A stretch of 64,000 nucleotides of DNA from Paraburkholderia sp. PGU19 (GCF_013426915.1 NZ_AP023182.1:62001-126000), one strand, 5' to 3'. Counted from the first letter of the stretch, positions 8,358 through 18,302 are shown. Numbers and translations: made by a program. Notes: a model not told the origin generated them from the sequence alone.

Positions 8358-9922
8358 TAAAGGTGCCTGCCGGCAAATAGCTTTGCTGGGGGATGAACAT
8401 CATGCGCGCGCCCACTGGTGCATCGATCAAGCCGTTGCCGAACGGCCAGAGACCCGCGAGGGCCCGTAAAAACGTGCTTTTCCCTGAGCCCGACATCCCG
8501 CGGACAAGCCACCGTGAACCAGGCTTTACTGCGATGTCACGCACATTCGCAAGCGTTTTGCCATCTGGCAACGCAAGTGAGAGGTTGTGCGTGACGAGTT
8601 GGTTCTCATCGACATAGTGCAGGTTGATACCGCCATGCTCGGTAGCCGGCGAGACGGACTCCTTCAGATGGGACTGCTGCATCACGCGCTCGAACTCGCT
8701 CAGACGGTTTGCTGTCGCACGCCACTCGACGAGCGTATCGTAATTGTTGATGAACCACGAGAGTGATTCGCTAACCGAACTGAATGCGTCGGTGATCTGC
8801 ATCAGCGTGCCGAAACTTACCGCGCCTGCGAAATAGCGGGGCGACGCAACGACGAGCGGAAAGATGTCGGCGACCTGCGCATAAAAGTTGAGCACGAAGC
8901 TGTAGCGTCTCGTGTACTTCATGAAGCGCCACCAGTTTTCACGAATGCGGGCGAAAAGGTCGTTGGCATTCGATTCCTCGGTTTGCATGCCGACATAAAA
9001 CGCAATCTCCTCGGCGTTTTCACGCAAACGGATCAAACCGAACCGAAAATCCGCCTCGACGCGCTGTCGCTGGTAGTTGATCGACACGAGCGGGTGACCA
9101 ATCCTGTTAGTCACGAGCGCACCGACAATCGCATAGGCGATGGCTGCCCAAAGCATGTAGCCCGGAATCTGAACGGATGAGGAGCCGACCATAACAGTCA
9201 AAGCGCCTGCCGTGCTCCACAGGACAATGGAGAACCAGACCAACGTCTCGACCGTCGACAGCAGATCGAGCGTGAGAGAAAGGGTTGTGGTCGCGAACAG
9301 GTTGAGGTCAGCGGCGATACGCTGGTCTGGATTGTCGGCGAGCCGATCGCGCTCGACTCGATAGAAGGTGCCGCCGTCCAGCCATCTGTTCAGATAGCGC
9401 CGGGTCAGCCACTGGCGCCATTGAAAGCCAAGCATCTGACGCAGATAGCGGTTGTACACGGAGATGATGATGAACGCGAATGCGAGTACCGCAAAAATCA
9501 GCACAAGTTGCGGAAATTCGCGTACGTTCCTGCTTTCCAATGCGTCGTAGAAATCGCGGCTCCATGTGTTCAGGCGGGCATTGATGCCTACCATCAACAG
9601 GTCCATTATGACGATTGCCATCAGCAGTCCCCACGCGGCGCCGCGTTCCTCGGAGACCCAATACGGCTTGATCAGACTCCATGCTGAGACATGGTCGAGT
9701 TGCCCAGTTGCAAGGCCGGATGGTGTGTTGGTCATGAGCTTACCTTTAACGCAAAGCGATCGCGGATCGAGCAAAGCAGTAATTTCCGATACAGTCTGCG
9801 CCTCGGACTGCGTCACTCACCACCAGCACTCAGCTTTTCGCAGGGCGAAACGGCTCAGGCCGACCCCGAAGAGACGGTCGTATTTCCCCAAAACGGACGC
9901 TCCTCTGCCTGGGATCCTGAGG

Positions 9923-10378
9923 TTAGCCCTTCTCCCGGGTTTCGATCAGTACCGCACAGGGCGCCTTCTCGATGACTATTCCGCAGGTTGACTGGTTGGC
10001 CCAGCGGCGTAGCCGTGACAGATGGTGATGTCCCATCACAATGACTTCCGCAGTCAGCTGCCGGGCTTGTTCGACGACGACTTCGGGTGGATTTCCCGCG
10101 CAGAAATGCTGCTCCACCGTAAGGTTCCGGGCGGCGAGCTGTGCAGCAGCTGCAGCCAGGACGGATTGTGCGAACGACGTCTGCGCATGTGCGCACGGAT
10201 AGGTCAGGCCATCGGGCGCGACACCGTCCTCGCAACCGGGAGGCAACGCGTAGGATGGGTCGACAACGCATAGAAGGTGTACGGTTGCCGTACCGGGTGC
10301 CGCCACACGGCCGGCCAGCTCGACGACGTGGACAGTCTGGGGTGAGCCGTCCAGCGGGACGAGGAGAATATTGAACAT
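9923..10378 (-). CDS. Universal stress protein (UspA family)
   Basis: A 151-residue protein starting MFNILLVPLDGS, the canonical first strand of UspA proteins with the ATP-contacting Asp. The C-terminal region VIVMGHHHLSRLRRWANQST is the counterpart of the G-x2-G-x9-G(S/T) nucleotide loop but keeps only its first Gly, so ATP binding is uncertain. It ends PCAVLIETREKG as usual for the family. GAGGGG precedes the start. It is upstream of the interrupted ABC transporter on the same strand. Proteins of this family bind nucleotides and aid survival under stress; a specific role cannot be read from the sequence. Confidence 0.85.
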   Translation of the reverse strand: MFNILLVPLDGSPQTVHVVELAGRVAAPGTATVHLLCVVDPSYALPPGCEDGVAPDGLTYPCAHAQTSFAQSVLAAAAAQLAARNLTVEQHFCAGNPPEVVVEQARQLTAEVIVMGHHHLSRLRRWANQSTCGIVIEKAPCAVLIETREKG

Positions 10379-10406
10379 GGTTACAGATACCCCTCGAAGA
10401 TCGGAT

Positions 10407-10631
10407 TCACGCCTCCGCGACACGCGCGACCATTTGCGGCTGTCCATTAAGCGCGTCATGACACGCGTGGCGCAGCACGGAAACCTCGTTCGCCCAGCGC
10501 GCGATTGCCGTAAAAGGGCTCTCGCTATCCGGTGAAAAACGCAACATGTACATTGCAGAATCGTGCAAGTGCCCTGTCAAGTAAACGAGTGAATTCGAAA
10601 AGCTGTGCGTGTCGCCGGTTGAATTGCGCAA
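10407..10631 (-). CDS. Small hypothetical protein
   Basis: A 74-residue frame just upstream of and co-directional with the universal stress gene. The C-terminal two thirds (from LYHLD-like HLHDSAMYMLRF through FTAIARWANEVSVLRHACHD) read as a helical, protein-like sequence. The N-terminus is uncertain. Function unknown. Confidence 0.4.
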   Translation of the reverse strand: MRNSTGDTHSFSNSLVYLTGHLHDSAMYMLRFSPDSESPFTAIARWANEVSVLRHACHDALNGQPQMVARVAEA

Positions 10632-10852
10632 CGGCTGGAATGCACGTGCCCTGGTAACGTGGACTACTGGATGCGCGTTGATTGATTGTTGACGATTTTG
10701 GAGGCGCCGCAGAATGGCTGAATGTGGCCGATAGCACCAGTTCGAGAGCGCTCTCCAGAGCCGACGTTAAAACGCGTCGCTTCAGCATTCCGGCGATTTG
10801 TTTGAACGCGAACTATCGGCGTCGAGATCGCGGAACCAGTTCTCGCTGCCTG

Positions 10853-11073
10853 TTCAATCAACGAGCGTCGACTGGTATCGCCCGACAGCTCAAGCCGGAC
10901 AAGGGTTTCCGGCCGATGCACCCTATCGAAGTGACAATACCCAGCAAAAGTCGAAAAAACCCGCAAATTCAAAGACATACAGGAGTCCACGCGCCCCGCT
11001 TCCGGGGGCAAAAACGCCCATTTGCATCCTAATAAAATCAAAAGGTTACATGGGGGTTTTGAACAGGGCTAAC
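10853..11073. repeat. Dispersed repeat, copy 1 (about 220 bp)
   Basis: This stretch closely matches 58064-58281 in the same orientation. Shared blocks include CGGCCGATGCACCCTATCGA, GACATACAGGAGT, AACGCCCATTTGCAT and TGGGGGTTTTGAACAGGGC. Both copies contain a small G/C hairpin (GGGC...GCCC around AAAAC). Several short open frames cross it but differ between copies, so it looks non-coding. Confidence 0.8.
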
Positions 11074-11104
11074 TTGCCAAAAACGATGAAAGCGGGTCCG
11101 CGCA

Positions 11105-11260
11105 TCTGATGGAGATCGCGCGCGGCGGGCGAGCGGGAGTTGAGATGCCAGTCCGCGTCCAGTCGTCGGTTCCAGCCCTTGCTACCAGTTCTCCGATGAC
11201 CAGGAAACAGGCAATTGCGCTCGCACCCTTGGCGTCGAAGTTGCTGGTCGATGAAGGAAT
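11105..11260 (-). pseudogene. Degenerate copy of the hypothetical gene at 11744-12085
   Basis: The reverse strand reads FDAKGASAIACFLVIGEL followed by VARAGTDDWTRT, which aligns with FDDNARAEMLCYLVVGEL and VAMARTGDWLRT of the neighbouring plus-strand gene. After this block the similarity is lost or moves to another frame. It appears to be an inverted, decayed paralogue. Exact ends cannot be set. Confidence 0.5.
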
Positions 11261-11371
11261 AACCCAGCGGGCCGCCGAAGAATGCCCCAAAATCACAGAA
11301 TCCCAATATTCAGGCCGCATCGTCTGTGCAACAATCATTCACACGCTTTTTTGCATTGCTCGCTGATTGCC

Positions 11372-11644
11372 ATGGAAACCACCCTAGAACTCGAACCCCA
11401 GCTGCTTGCCGGTCGCCGTGGCGTGTCATTCAACCTGCTCCGCCCAGATGGCACGGTTGATTGCATGGTCACGATCAAGGCGCTGCAGGATTACTTCTGG
11501 CTTGAACCCGACGCCGATGACGTTCGTGTCCTGAGAGCCTTCCGCAACGGATACGCCCGCATCAGGGCGATCGCCGAACGCAAGGTGCTTGCCCATCCGA
11601 CGGCGCAGCTTGAGCTGACAGCGGACGATTTCGCGCGACCGTGA
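11372..11644 (+). CDS. DUF1488-family protein
   Basis: A 90-residue protein starting METTLELEPQ. The central region VSFNLLRPDGTVDCMVTIKA followed by LQDYFWLEP, then a helical stretch AFRNGYARIRAIAERKV, matches the pattern of DUF1488 proteins, which are small, mostly proteobacterial and of unknown function. No ribosome site is obvious. It lies 99 bp upstream of another small hypothetical gene on the same strand and may be co-transcribed with it. Confidence 0.65.
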   Translation: METTLELEPQLLAGRRGVSFNLLRPDGTVDCMVTIKALQDYFWLEPDADDVRVLRAFRNGYARIRAIAERKVLAHPTAQLELTADDFARP

Positions 11645-11743
11645 GCGCGCAATGCAAAGCGTCGCACGATGCATGTCGGCCGCTCGCGGGCGAACGGCAT
11701 CCTCACCGGCAACACCCCGCGCTCCAATGTCATCCTGTCCATG

Positions 11744-12085
11744 CCGATGATCTTCGACGACAACGCGCGCGCCGAGATGCTCTGCTATCTCGTAGTTGGT
11801 GAGCTTGTCGCCATGGCGCGTACGGGAGACTGGCTCAGGACGGATCACCTGGTTGAACTGTCCCGTATCTGGATGCACGCCAACGGCGCGCAATCTGAAT
11901 GGCAGGAACGCATTGGCATCGCACGGATAGACGCCGAGTTCGCACCCGATGTCCTCGCAACAATCGACCTCAGGACGGAAAAGACACTGGCGTCGCTATT
12001 TACTGATGGCTGGCGTCTCGACTACCGTGTTCCGGTCGTCTGTGAGATTCACGACAGGTGCGCTGCGAGACTGCGACGCATGTAG
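11744..12085 (+). CDS. Hypothetical protein; founder of a three-copy family in this window
   Basis: A protein of about 113 residues starting near MPMIFDDNARAEML. The first half (LCYLVVGELVAMARTGDW, LRTDHLVELSRIWMHANGAQ) is the conserved part of the family; two further degenerate copies occur at 11105-11260 and 32472-32834 on the other strand. No known domain was recognised. There is no strong ribosome site, and an upstream in-frame start at 11669 is possible. This is the only copy with an open frame, so it may be the functional member. Confidence 0.55.
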   Translation, partial: PMIFDDNARAEMLCYLVVGELVAMARTGDWLRTDHLVELSRIWMHANGAQSEWQERIGIARIDAEFAPDVLATIDLRTEKTLASLFTDGWRLDYRVPVVCEIHDRCAARLRRM

Positions 12086-12823
12086 ACAGCCAGCGCCGTG
12101 TGCGAGGTAGTGGTCCCCAGCGAACTACCCGCTCCGGCCGACGCATGTCTCTGTGCAGATATCGTCGGTTGTGTCGTCACATTCGCCACGGTAGGTCAGG
12201 GACATCGAGCGGCCGCTCGATATTTTCGCTCGATGACAAGACGTCAGCCACTGCGGACGTTCGGCGATACGAGGCGATGCCACGAACGGCTTGTAGCTGC
12301 GGCTGGCACTTGATATCGAGTGCTGCACGGTCGACACAACATACGACTCTGGCGACCGGGTGCATGCTTTTGCTGTACGTGCATGATGATGGTCCGGTGA
12401 ATTTCCGACTGTGAGCCAGCCGCGCGGCTGCGTCCATGACATCGCCCTACATTGTGAATGCGGTCGACCCCGTATAACGATATTAAACTCATACATGACC
12501 ATATTATCAATTAAGAATTAAAATCTGGATTGAGCCCATCACGATAAGCGGGAAAGCGGCGCGCCGTCAGGTCAAGGACCGTGGGCAAGGCAAAAGGAAT
12601 GGTCTTGAGGACCCTGTCGTTTCATTATTCGGTCCAAAGGGAAGCTTTACTGCACAAGCGATGGCATGAGGGCACGACTGACCGCTTCCCCGGGCGAGCG
12701 CGGTCATGCCGGGCTGTGGGTTGGCGACCGGCTAACGCCGGGCCCCGGTGCAAAAGCGTGTGCCGTGATATGTCGTATCCCATGTCTTTGATGAGCTTCA
12801 AACGTCTCGCCTGGTTGTACGCG
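12086..12823. other. Intergenic stretch, nothing recognised
   Basis: About 740 bp with only shadow-like open frames. It includes an AT-rich patch near 12477-12530 that could be promoter-like but has no associated gene. Confidence 0.35.
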
Positions 12824-13564
12824 CTAGAACGTATAGTCGACGTTCACGAAGACGTTAAGCGGATTAAGTCTGAGCGTCGATCTGGAAACGATCTGCGTTC
12901 CCGTTGCGGTCTGACCGTATAACGTAAGGTGGGTTGTCACTGGCACGTAACCGACAGAGGTTCCGACCGACCAGTGTTTTGTAATCGCGTAATTTGCCCC
13001 GATCTCGAATACGGGATTCCACGACGAACTGAGTTCCGCATGAGCCGAACCGCCTGGCCCAAGGCTATCCGTGACAAACTGGCCATTGGAAATCCGGACC
13101 TGCGTGAACCACGTATAGTTCACGCCCAGACCAACGAATGGACGGAATTTCGACGCGGCTGAAAACAGGTGGTATCGAAGTTCGATGGCGGGCGGCATCG
13201 GCTTTGTCGAGCCGAGGTTGCCGTACTTCTGTAGCGTCCCATCGCCAACCAGATTTACTTTGAGTGGCAGACCGAAAAGCATGGCGACACCGATGTTGTC
13301 CGTGACGTAGTACTCGGTGGTAATTCCCACAGTATCCGAAGAAGTCGGATGCGCCCCACTGGCGGGCAACTGCTGATTCACCGTTACACCGCCAATGCTT
13401 TGCACGGTTAGTGGCGATGCATCGCCCTGCGGCGCAATGTGAAGCCATCCCGTTGACAGCGTGATGCTTCCGGCCGATTGCGCATTAGCATCGTCGGTAA
13501 GCGCGGCTGAGAAGATACAAGCCGCCATACCGGCAGTGCTGATTATTCGCCTGCAATTTTTCAC
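12824..13564 (-). CDS. OmpW-family outer membrane protein
   Basis: A 246-residue beta-barrel protein. The start is set at GTG 13564 because AGGAGA stands 6 bases upstream and the product then begins with a good signal peptide (basic KNCRR, a hydrophobic core, cleavage near DANAQS). An earlier ATG would bury that signal. Features of OmpW are visible: GWLHIAPQGD, YYVTDNIGVAMLFGLPL, FRPFVGLGVNYTWF and a C-terminal aromatic residue in NVFVNVDYTF. OmpW proteins form small channels for hydrophobic compounds. The gene appears monocistronic. Confidence 0.87.
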   Translation of the reverse strand: MKNCRRIISTAGMAACIFSAALTDDANAQSAGSITLSTGWLHIAPQGDASPLTVQSIGGVTVNQQLPASGAHPTSSDTVGITTEYYVTDNIGVAMLFGLPLKVNLVGDGTLQKYGNLGSTKPMPPAIELRYHLFSAASKFRPFVGLGVNYTWFTQVRISNGQFVTDSLGPGGSAHAELSSSWNPVFEIGANYAITKHWSVGTSVGYVPVTTHLTLYGQTATGTQIVSRSTLRLNPLNVFVNVDYTF

Positions 13565-13915
13565 GTGTCGTCTCCTGTCTCGTTGCATGGACATTTTTAT
13601 GAACGCCAGTGCATCCCGCGGAACCAATCCGCGCTCTGCCAATGGGGTTGTGTCGTTCTCCATAGTCTTCGTCCGGCTATGAAGGTCAACGGTGTCTTCT
13701 GTTACGTAGTCATACTAAATATATCAATGACGGTATCGATATATAGAACACCGGTACCTCGCTCAAACTCGGTTTGTAAAAAACTTACGCGTGACCTTTT
13801 GCGGTTCCGTCTACACCGTACCTGCCGGTAGCGGAATTTAAAGCCGTCCAGTTACCTGTACTCTGTCCGTTCCGCATAGGTACTGATACAGATTCCCCCT
13901 CAACCGCCATGCACG
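13565..13915. other. AT-rich upstream region of the OmpW gene
   Basis: About 350 bp without a gene. The segment 13710-13745 (containing CTAAATATATCAATGACGG) is strikingly AT-rich for this genome and is a plausible promoter area for the minus-strand OmpW gene. No specific operator was recognised. Confidence 0.35.
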
Positions 13916-14194
13916 CTAGTAAGCGCGCATCGCAAGGCGCTCAGCCTCGGGCGGGAACACACACCACGCACCGTCGCGGTGCCGGAAGAAAAACAGTCCA
14001 ACCGGTCCTGTCGGCAGCATTAGTTCGATACGCACATAGTGTTTCCGATTCGAGCCCGCATGACCGAATCGCGTAACCCTAACCGGCGCCGCAGAAGTCG
14101 GCCCGAGCCATTTTTCGACAAGCGAACGCAAGGACCTTTCCGAGGTAGTACTCGTTCTCTTTCCCATCAAAATCGTTTCGAGTTCTTGACTCAT
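13916..14194 (-). CDS. Hypothetical protein
   Basis: A 92-residue soluble protein starting MSQELETILMGKRTSTTSER. The later part (VRVTRFGHAGSNRKHYVRIE, GLFFFRHRDGAWCVFPPEAE) reads as a compact alpha/beta domain rich in basic and aromatic residues. No domain was recognised. The start is chosen where the protein-like sequence begins. It lies 73 bp downstream of the acyl-CoA synthetase gene on the same strand and could be the last gene of that operon. Confidence 0.55.
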   Translation of the reverse strand: MSQELETILMGKRTSTTSERSLRSLVEKWLGPTSAAPVRVTRFGHAGSNRKHYVRIELMLPTGPVGLFFFRHRDGAWCVFPPEAERLAMRAY

Positions 14195-14267
14195 GCCACC
14201 AGCGTCTGGGGTACGGTATCGGCCACTTGCACGTGACTTTACGTTCCCGCCAATGCCTTTGCTCCTG

Positions 14268-16244
14268 TTACCTTGGCCTGCCAGGCACCTCGGTCGCTTC
14301 CGGACTATCACGATTGTTCTGCGGCTTCGCGGCAGCCGACACGGAAAATGCGAACGGAAAACGTCCGAGTGCGGAAGTCGCCAAGGCTTCCAGCGCGGGG
14401 TCGGGAAGTTCGACGTGCATCGAAATCCCGCGCGAACTGTCTTCAATGATGCTGACGGATGCATCCTCGAGGCCGACCGCGACGAGTGCCGACTTAACCG
14501 CGTCTTCCGTTTCGCGTCGTCTCAGCGCAGGCTTGAATATCTTGCCGACGCCTGTCAGTGGCATCGCATCCACGATCCGTATTCCCTTTGGACACGCGGC
14601 ACGCTCGCTGATCTCGTGACGCAGAAACTCCACCAGTTCCGCTTCGGTTGCGGTGGTGCCTGGTTTTAGCTGGACATATGCAACCGGCAACTCACCCGCA
14701 TGGATATCGGGGCGACCCACGGCTGCGGCAATCTGGACTGCGGGATGGCGGTGAAGTGGTTCCTCGATTGCCGCCGGATCGATGTTGTGTCCGCCACGGA
14801 TAATCAGCTCCTTCTTACGGCCGGTGAGCCAGAAATAACCGTCGGCGTCACAGCGCCCGAGATCGCCGGTATTGAGCCAGCGGCCGCCATCACCTGACTC
14901 CATCCAGATGCCGCTGTTCTGCTCCGGCCGGATATAGCCAGCGAACACGTTTGGACCGGAGATAACCAGTTGGCCGACCTCATCGGCAACGCAATCCCGT
15001 ACATACCTGCCGGTTTCATCGACCACCACTGCTTTCATTGCCTGACCGGGCAAACGAAGACCAATCGAACCGACCCTGCGCTCGCCAAGCGACGGGTTAA
15101 CGCTGCTAATGCAGGTCCCTTCGGTAAGGCCGTAGCCTTCAAGGATTCTTATTCCTGTACGGTGCTGGAAGGTGCGAAGTAATTCGGCGGGCATGGGTGC
15201 AGCCCCGCACAGGCCATACTCGAGCGAGCTGATATCGTGCTCTTCGACCGGGACATCCAGTAGCGACCCGTAGAGCGTTGGCACACCGCTGAAGAAGTTG
15301 ACGCGGTAGTGCTCGACAATTTCCCAGAAGCGCTTGACAACCCCCTCGCCGCGATACCCTTGCGGCGTGCCGAGCACGACGTGGGCACCACGCGAGAACG
15401 CCAGCAGACCTGTCACCGTCACGGCGTTGACGTGGAAAAGCGGTAATCCGCACAGAATCGTTTTGCCTGGGCCAATGGATTCACCGAAGAATTGACCCGC
15501 GTTCCACGCATTGGCCACCTCGTTGCCATGCCGGCGCATCGCAATCTTTGGGAGTCCCGTGGTGCCGCCCGTGCAGAAGTAGGACGATTCATCATCGATG
15601 CTTATCCGACGCGTGCTGCTGAGCGCCGCCCCAGACTCACCTGCGATTGCAGTGTTGAAGTCGTGGATACGGATCTGGGAAGGAGCCGCGCTTCGCAAAC
15701 GTTGAAGCATCCCGACCGCAAAGTGCTCTTCGCCCGGCATACGGTCAGCCAGATTGACGAGCACCAGATCCTTCAGGGTGGGAACCGTATGCAACACTGC
15801 TCGCACTTTTTGCCAAAGGTCGGTGCCCCCAAACGGCGCCAGCGTGACGAGCACGCTGGCCCCTGAGGCGTTGAGCAGTTCGCCGATGGCTTCCGCTTCA
15901 AGGAGCGGATTGATCGCGCAGACAATTCCGGCCGCCTCGCCGCCCCAGATGACGAAATGCGTCTCGGGGAGGTTCGGCAGTACATATGCGATGACCGAGT
16001 CGTGTTGCACGCCCAATTGCGCAAACATGTTCGCGGTCCGCGTGACATCGTGCACGAGCTCACTGTATGTCCAGCGCTCTGCGTACCGGTAGTCATCGGC
16101 CGTTGCAAAGAATGAGAGCGCGGGTGCGGACGGATTAATCGCAGCGCCCCGGCAGATCATCTCGTAAGTGCTCGTTGGCAGATCCGCCGGTGGTCCCTGC
16201 CTTTCGATGGCAAGGACATCGTCCATGCTTGTGACGCCTTTCAT
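14268..16244 (-). CDS. AMP-binding acyl-CoA synthetase
   Basis: A 658-residue adenylate-forming enzyme. The phosphate-binding core is YFCTGGTTGLPKIAMRRHG, followed by the GYGLTEGT motif, LNTGDLGRCDADGYFWLTGR and the C-terminal GVGKIFKPALRR with the catalytic Lys. It should activate an organic acid to its CoA thioester using ATP. A C-terminal tail of about 100 residues after the usual domain end is longer than typical. Its ATG overlaps the stop of the upstream FAH-family gene by ATGA. It belongs to the aromatic catabolic operon headed by the FAD monooxygenase. Confidence 0.9.
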   Translation of the reverse strand: MKGVTSMDDVLAIERQGPPADLPTSTYEMICRGAAINPSAPALSFFATADDYRYAERWTYSELVHDVTRTANMFAQLGVQHDSVIAYVLPNLPETHFVIWGGEAAGIVCAINPLLEAEAIGELLNASGASVLVTLAPFGGTDLWQKVRAVLHTVPTLKDLVLVNLADRMPGEEHFAVGMLQRLRSAAPSQIRIHDFNTAIAGESGAALSSTRRISIDDESSYFCTGGTTGLPKIAMRRHGNEVANAWNAGQFFGESIGPGKTILCGLPLFHVNAVTVTGLLAFSRGAHVVLGTPQGYRGEGVVKRFWEIVEHYRVNFFSGVPTLYGSLLDVPVEEHDISSLEYGLCGAAPMPAELLRTFQHRTGIRILEGYGLTEGTCISSVNPSLGERRVGSIGLRLPGQAMKAVVVDETGRYVRDCVADEVGQLVISGPNVFAGYIRPEQNSGIWMESGDGGRWLNTGDLGRCDADGYFWLTGRKKELIIRGGHNIDPAAIEEPLHRHPAVQIAAAVGRPDIHAGELPVAYVQLKPGTTATEAELVEFLRHEISERAACPKGIRIVDAMPLTGVGKIFKPALRRRETEDAVKSALVAVGLEDASVSIIEDSSRGISMHVELPDPALEALATSALGRFPFAFSVSAAAKPQNNRDSPEATEVPGRPR

Positions 16245-17197
16245 GCTGCGTCTTCCATGACAACGTTGCGTTGGACGCCAAGATTGATCGAGCGGTCATA
16301 GCTGACGATCTGCGCCTCCACGACGTCCCCGACCTGCAGGTACTGCGGCCTTTCCGCCTGCATCTGGAGAAACAGCCGCCATTTTTCCGCTTCAGGCAAC
16401 TGCGCCGCGGCGCGTTGCTTTTCGGGTGACGGAACGCTTAGTGCGCAACCGGAGGGCGTCCCAGTCGCGAGCAGGTCCCCGGCGCGCAGGTCCTGTACGC
16501 CGGAAAGCTCCGTCAGGGTCTCTGCAGGCCCATAGACGAGTCCCGCAGTGGAGTCGTTCTGACGGACTGTGCCGTTCACGGTCAGCGTCAGCACGAGCTC
16601 CTTCAACTTCGGAATGTCCGCTTTCTCAAGCAGGCAAAGATAGGGACCCACCGGGCCAAACGTGCGATAGCTCTTGCCCTTGTAGAACTGCATCTGCGGA
16701 ATCTGGATGTCACGCGCGGAATAGTCGTTCACGATCACGGCGCCGGCGATGTACTCATGCAGGTTCTCGTCGGTGACCGTTTCGCGCGACGTGATGTCAC
16801 GTTTGAGCACAAGACCGAGTTCGATTTCATAGTCAAGAAACCGCACCTCGTTCGGCTTCACAAGGGTCGAGTCGGCCGGAACGATGCAACTGGTCGCCTT
16901 CGTGAAGATCATGTTGAACTTCTTCACATCCGGGTCCATGCCGGACTCAATCATATGCTGTCGGTAGTTCGCGCCCTGACAGATGAACTGCTGATTGATG
17001 GTCACCGGCGACAACCATTGCACTTCCGATTCGGGAATCGTCGGACCGCTCAGCACCAGCAGCCGTTCAACGGGATTGGCCTCGATAAACTCGGCGGTTG
17101 ACCTGAACTCGCCCGGAATCGGCGTGATAGCGCCATTTGCTACCACGCCCCACTGGGCGCGGCCATGATGCAGGTAATGCAGAATGTGAAGTGCCAT
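16241..17197 (-). CDS. Fumarylacetoacetate hydrolase-family protein
   Basis: A 318-residue FAH-fold enzyme. The metal site is visible in FLDYEIELGLVLKRD (acidic ligands) and in VIVNDYSARDIQ, the family signature; the C-terminal LLATGTPSGCALS is the usual loop. Such enzymes hydrolyse or decarboxylate ring-cleavage products (C-C bond hydrolysis, enol hydratase or isomerase activity). It follows the extradiol-type dioxygenase gene and overlaps the CoA synthetase gene, so it most likely acts on the ring-fission product. Confidence 0.9.
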   Translation of the reverse strand: MALHILHYLHHGRAQWGVVANGAITPIPGEFRSTAEFIEANPVERLLVLSGPTIPESEVQWLSPVTINQQFICQGANYRQHMIESGMDPDVKKFNMIFTKATSCIVPADSTLVKPNEVRFLDYEIELGLVLKRDITSRETVTDENLHEYIAGAVIVNDYSARDIQIPQMQFYKGKSYRTFGPVGPYLCLLEKADIPKLKELVLTLTVNGTVRQNDSTAGLVYGPAETLTELSGVQDLRAGDLLATGTPSGCALSVPSPEKQRAAAQLPEAEKWRLFLQMQAERPQYLQVGDVVEAQIVSYDRSINLGVQRNVVMEDAA

Positions 17198-17231
17198 TTA
17201 TCGATCTCCGGATTCCATGGAAGGGTTTTGT

Positions 17232-18302
17232 TCAGGCGAAAATCTTTGCCAGCGCCCGCAGCTTGCTCAATGTCAGGTCGGGGCTGCGGCGCAGGTTGCC
17301 GAGGAGCGCCACGATGCTCGCTGGCGTGAATCTGGGCTTTGTGAAACTGCGTGGCATTGTCGGTCCCCATTGCGCCATTGCCTCGCGGCTGACGGCATGC
17401 AAACCCGTCGGCACCTCAGCCGTAAAAAGGTCGCCGTCGCAATAGTGCTCGTGCTTGTCGCCCCACGGGTCCTGCCAGTAGTCGAAGATCTGGCTGCCCA
17501 GGATATGGCGCCCAATTCCCCACGCATGCGTCCAGCCCTTTTCGCGCAGCACGCGCTGCCCCATGCCGACTGCATCGGCGTCGACGACCTCGTAGGCGCT
17601 GTGGCTATACGTGGGAATGAAGCCTTGCGCGAGTGCGAGCGTGTGGTGATCGGCCGGCTTGTCGCCGAGATCAAGCCGCATGAACGCGACGACGGGTGAG
17701 CCATCGGGAAGCACCTGGACGTCGCTGGGGATGAAGCCGAAATGTTGCGCATACCATGCGCAGGTTTCCTGGTAGTCCGCGAGTTCAAGCACGATGTGGC
17801 CAAGCCGGATAATTTCTGGCGCATGCTCGGGCAGCCGCTGCGTCCCGTTGATCCGGACGGCTGCATCCACGGAGTTGAATGGCAAAGGTGACCGATGGGA
17901 CAGCGTGGCAGCTGGCGCCTGGCCCCATATCGCGTCGACGCGAAAGCCCGAAGGATCTGTTAGTCGTACCACATAGCCGCCGCCGGGCAATTGCGAGCGT
18001 TCGACGTCCGAAGCGCCAGGCAGTTTTGCAAGCGCATCAAGATCTGCCCTGTTATCTACCTGTAACCCGAAGCCGACGAAACGGGATTTGGATGCCTTCC
18101 GGACGACATAGCAGAAGTGGGAAGCAGCCGTTCCCCGAAGCAGCAGAAGCGCTTCACCGCGCGATACGGTTCGAAGCCCGAAGTCATTGAGAAACTGTTC
18201 GGCTTTCTCGAGGTCTGGCCGGTCGAACATCAGATAGGCCAATGCCGACGCTTTTGTCGTGGGATCGGGGTGACGGGCCGGCTGTGCAGTGGTGAGTTTC
18301 AT
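17232..18302 (-). CDS. VOC-family extradiol ring-cleavage dioxygenase-like protein
   Basis: A 356-residue two-domain vicinal-oxygen-chelate protein. The N-terminal half (YLMFDRPDLEKAEQFLNDFG) is a non-catalytic VOC repeat. The C-terminal half holds likely Fe ligands in LGHIVLELADYQET (His), YSHSAYEV (His) and the acidic residue in DKHEHYCDGD. The layout matches catechol 2,3-dioxygenase and 2,3-dihydroxybiphenyl dioxygenase relatives. The start MKLTTAQPARH is chosen because the upstream in-frame sequence is not protein-like. It sits 13 bp downstream of the monooxygenase stop, so hydroxylation and then ring cleavage is the likely order. Confidence 0.83.
   Translation of the reverse strand: MKLTTAQPARHPDPTTKASALAYLMFDRPDLEKAEQFLNDFGLRTVSRGEALLLLRGTAASHFCYVVRKASKSRFVGFGLQVDNRADLDALAKLPGASDVERSQLPGGGYVVRLTDPSGFRVDAIWGQAPAATLSHRSPLPFNSVDAAVRINGTQRLPEHAPEIIRLGHIVLELADYQETCAWYAQHFGFIPSDVQVLPDGSPVVAFMRLDLGDKPADHHTLALAQGFIPTYSHSAYEVVDADAVGMGQRVLREKGWTHAWGIGRHILGSQIFDYWQDPWGDKHEHYCDGDLFTAEVPTGLHAVSREAMAQWGPTMPRSFTKPRFTPASIVALLGNLRRSPDLTLSKLRALAKIFA

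Larger units (their letters stand above)
7131..9735 (-). pseudogene. SbmA/BacA-like ABC transporter (fused permease-ATPase), interrupted by an IS5-family element
   Basis: The reverse strand encodes an ABC transporter in two pieces. Piece one (9735 to about 8360) has the membrane domain with SRDFYDALESRN and WRQWLTRRYLNRWLDG, the Walker A motif MSGSGKSTF and the Q-loop region FIPQQSYLP. Piece two (about 7492 to 7131) has the signature LSPGEQQR and Walker B YVFLDEATSALD. Removing the IS with one TA copy rejoins the frame as PAGTFKAALAYP and gives about 578 residues, normal for the YddA/SbmA/BacA group. The start MTNTPSG follows AAAGGTAAGCTC. The insertion lies inside the ATPase, so the product is almost certainly inactive. 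Confidence 0.87.
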
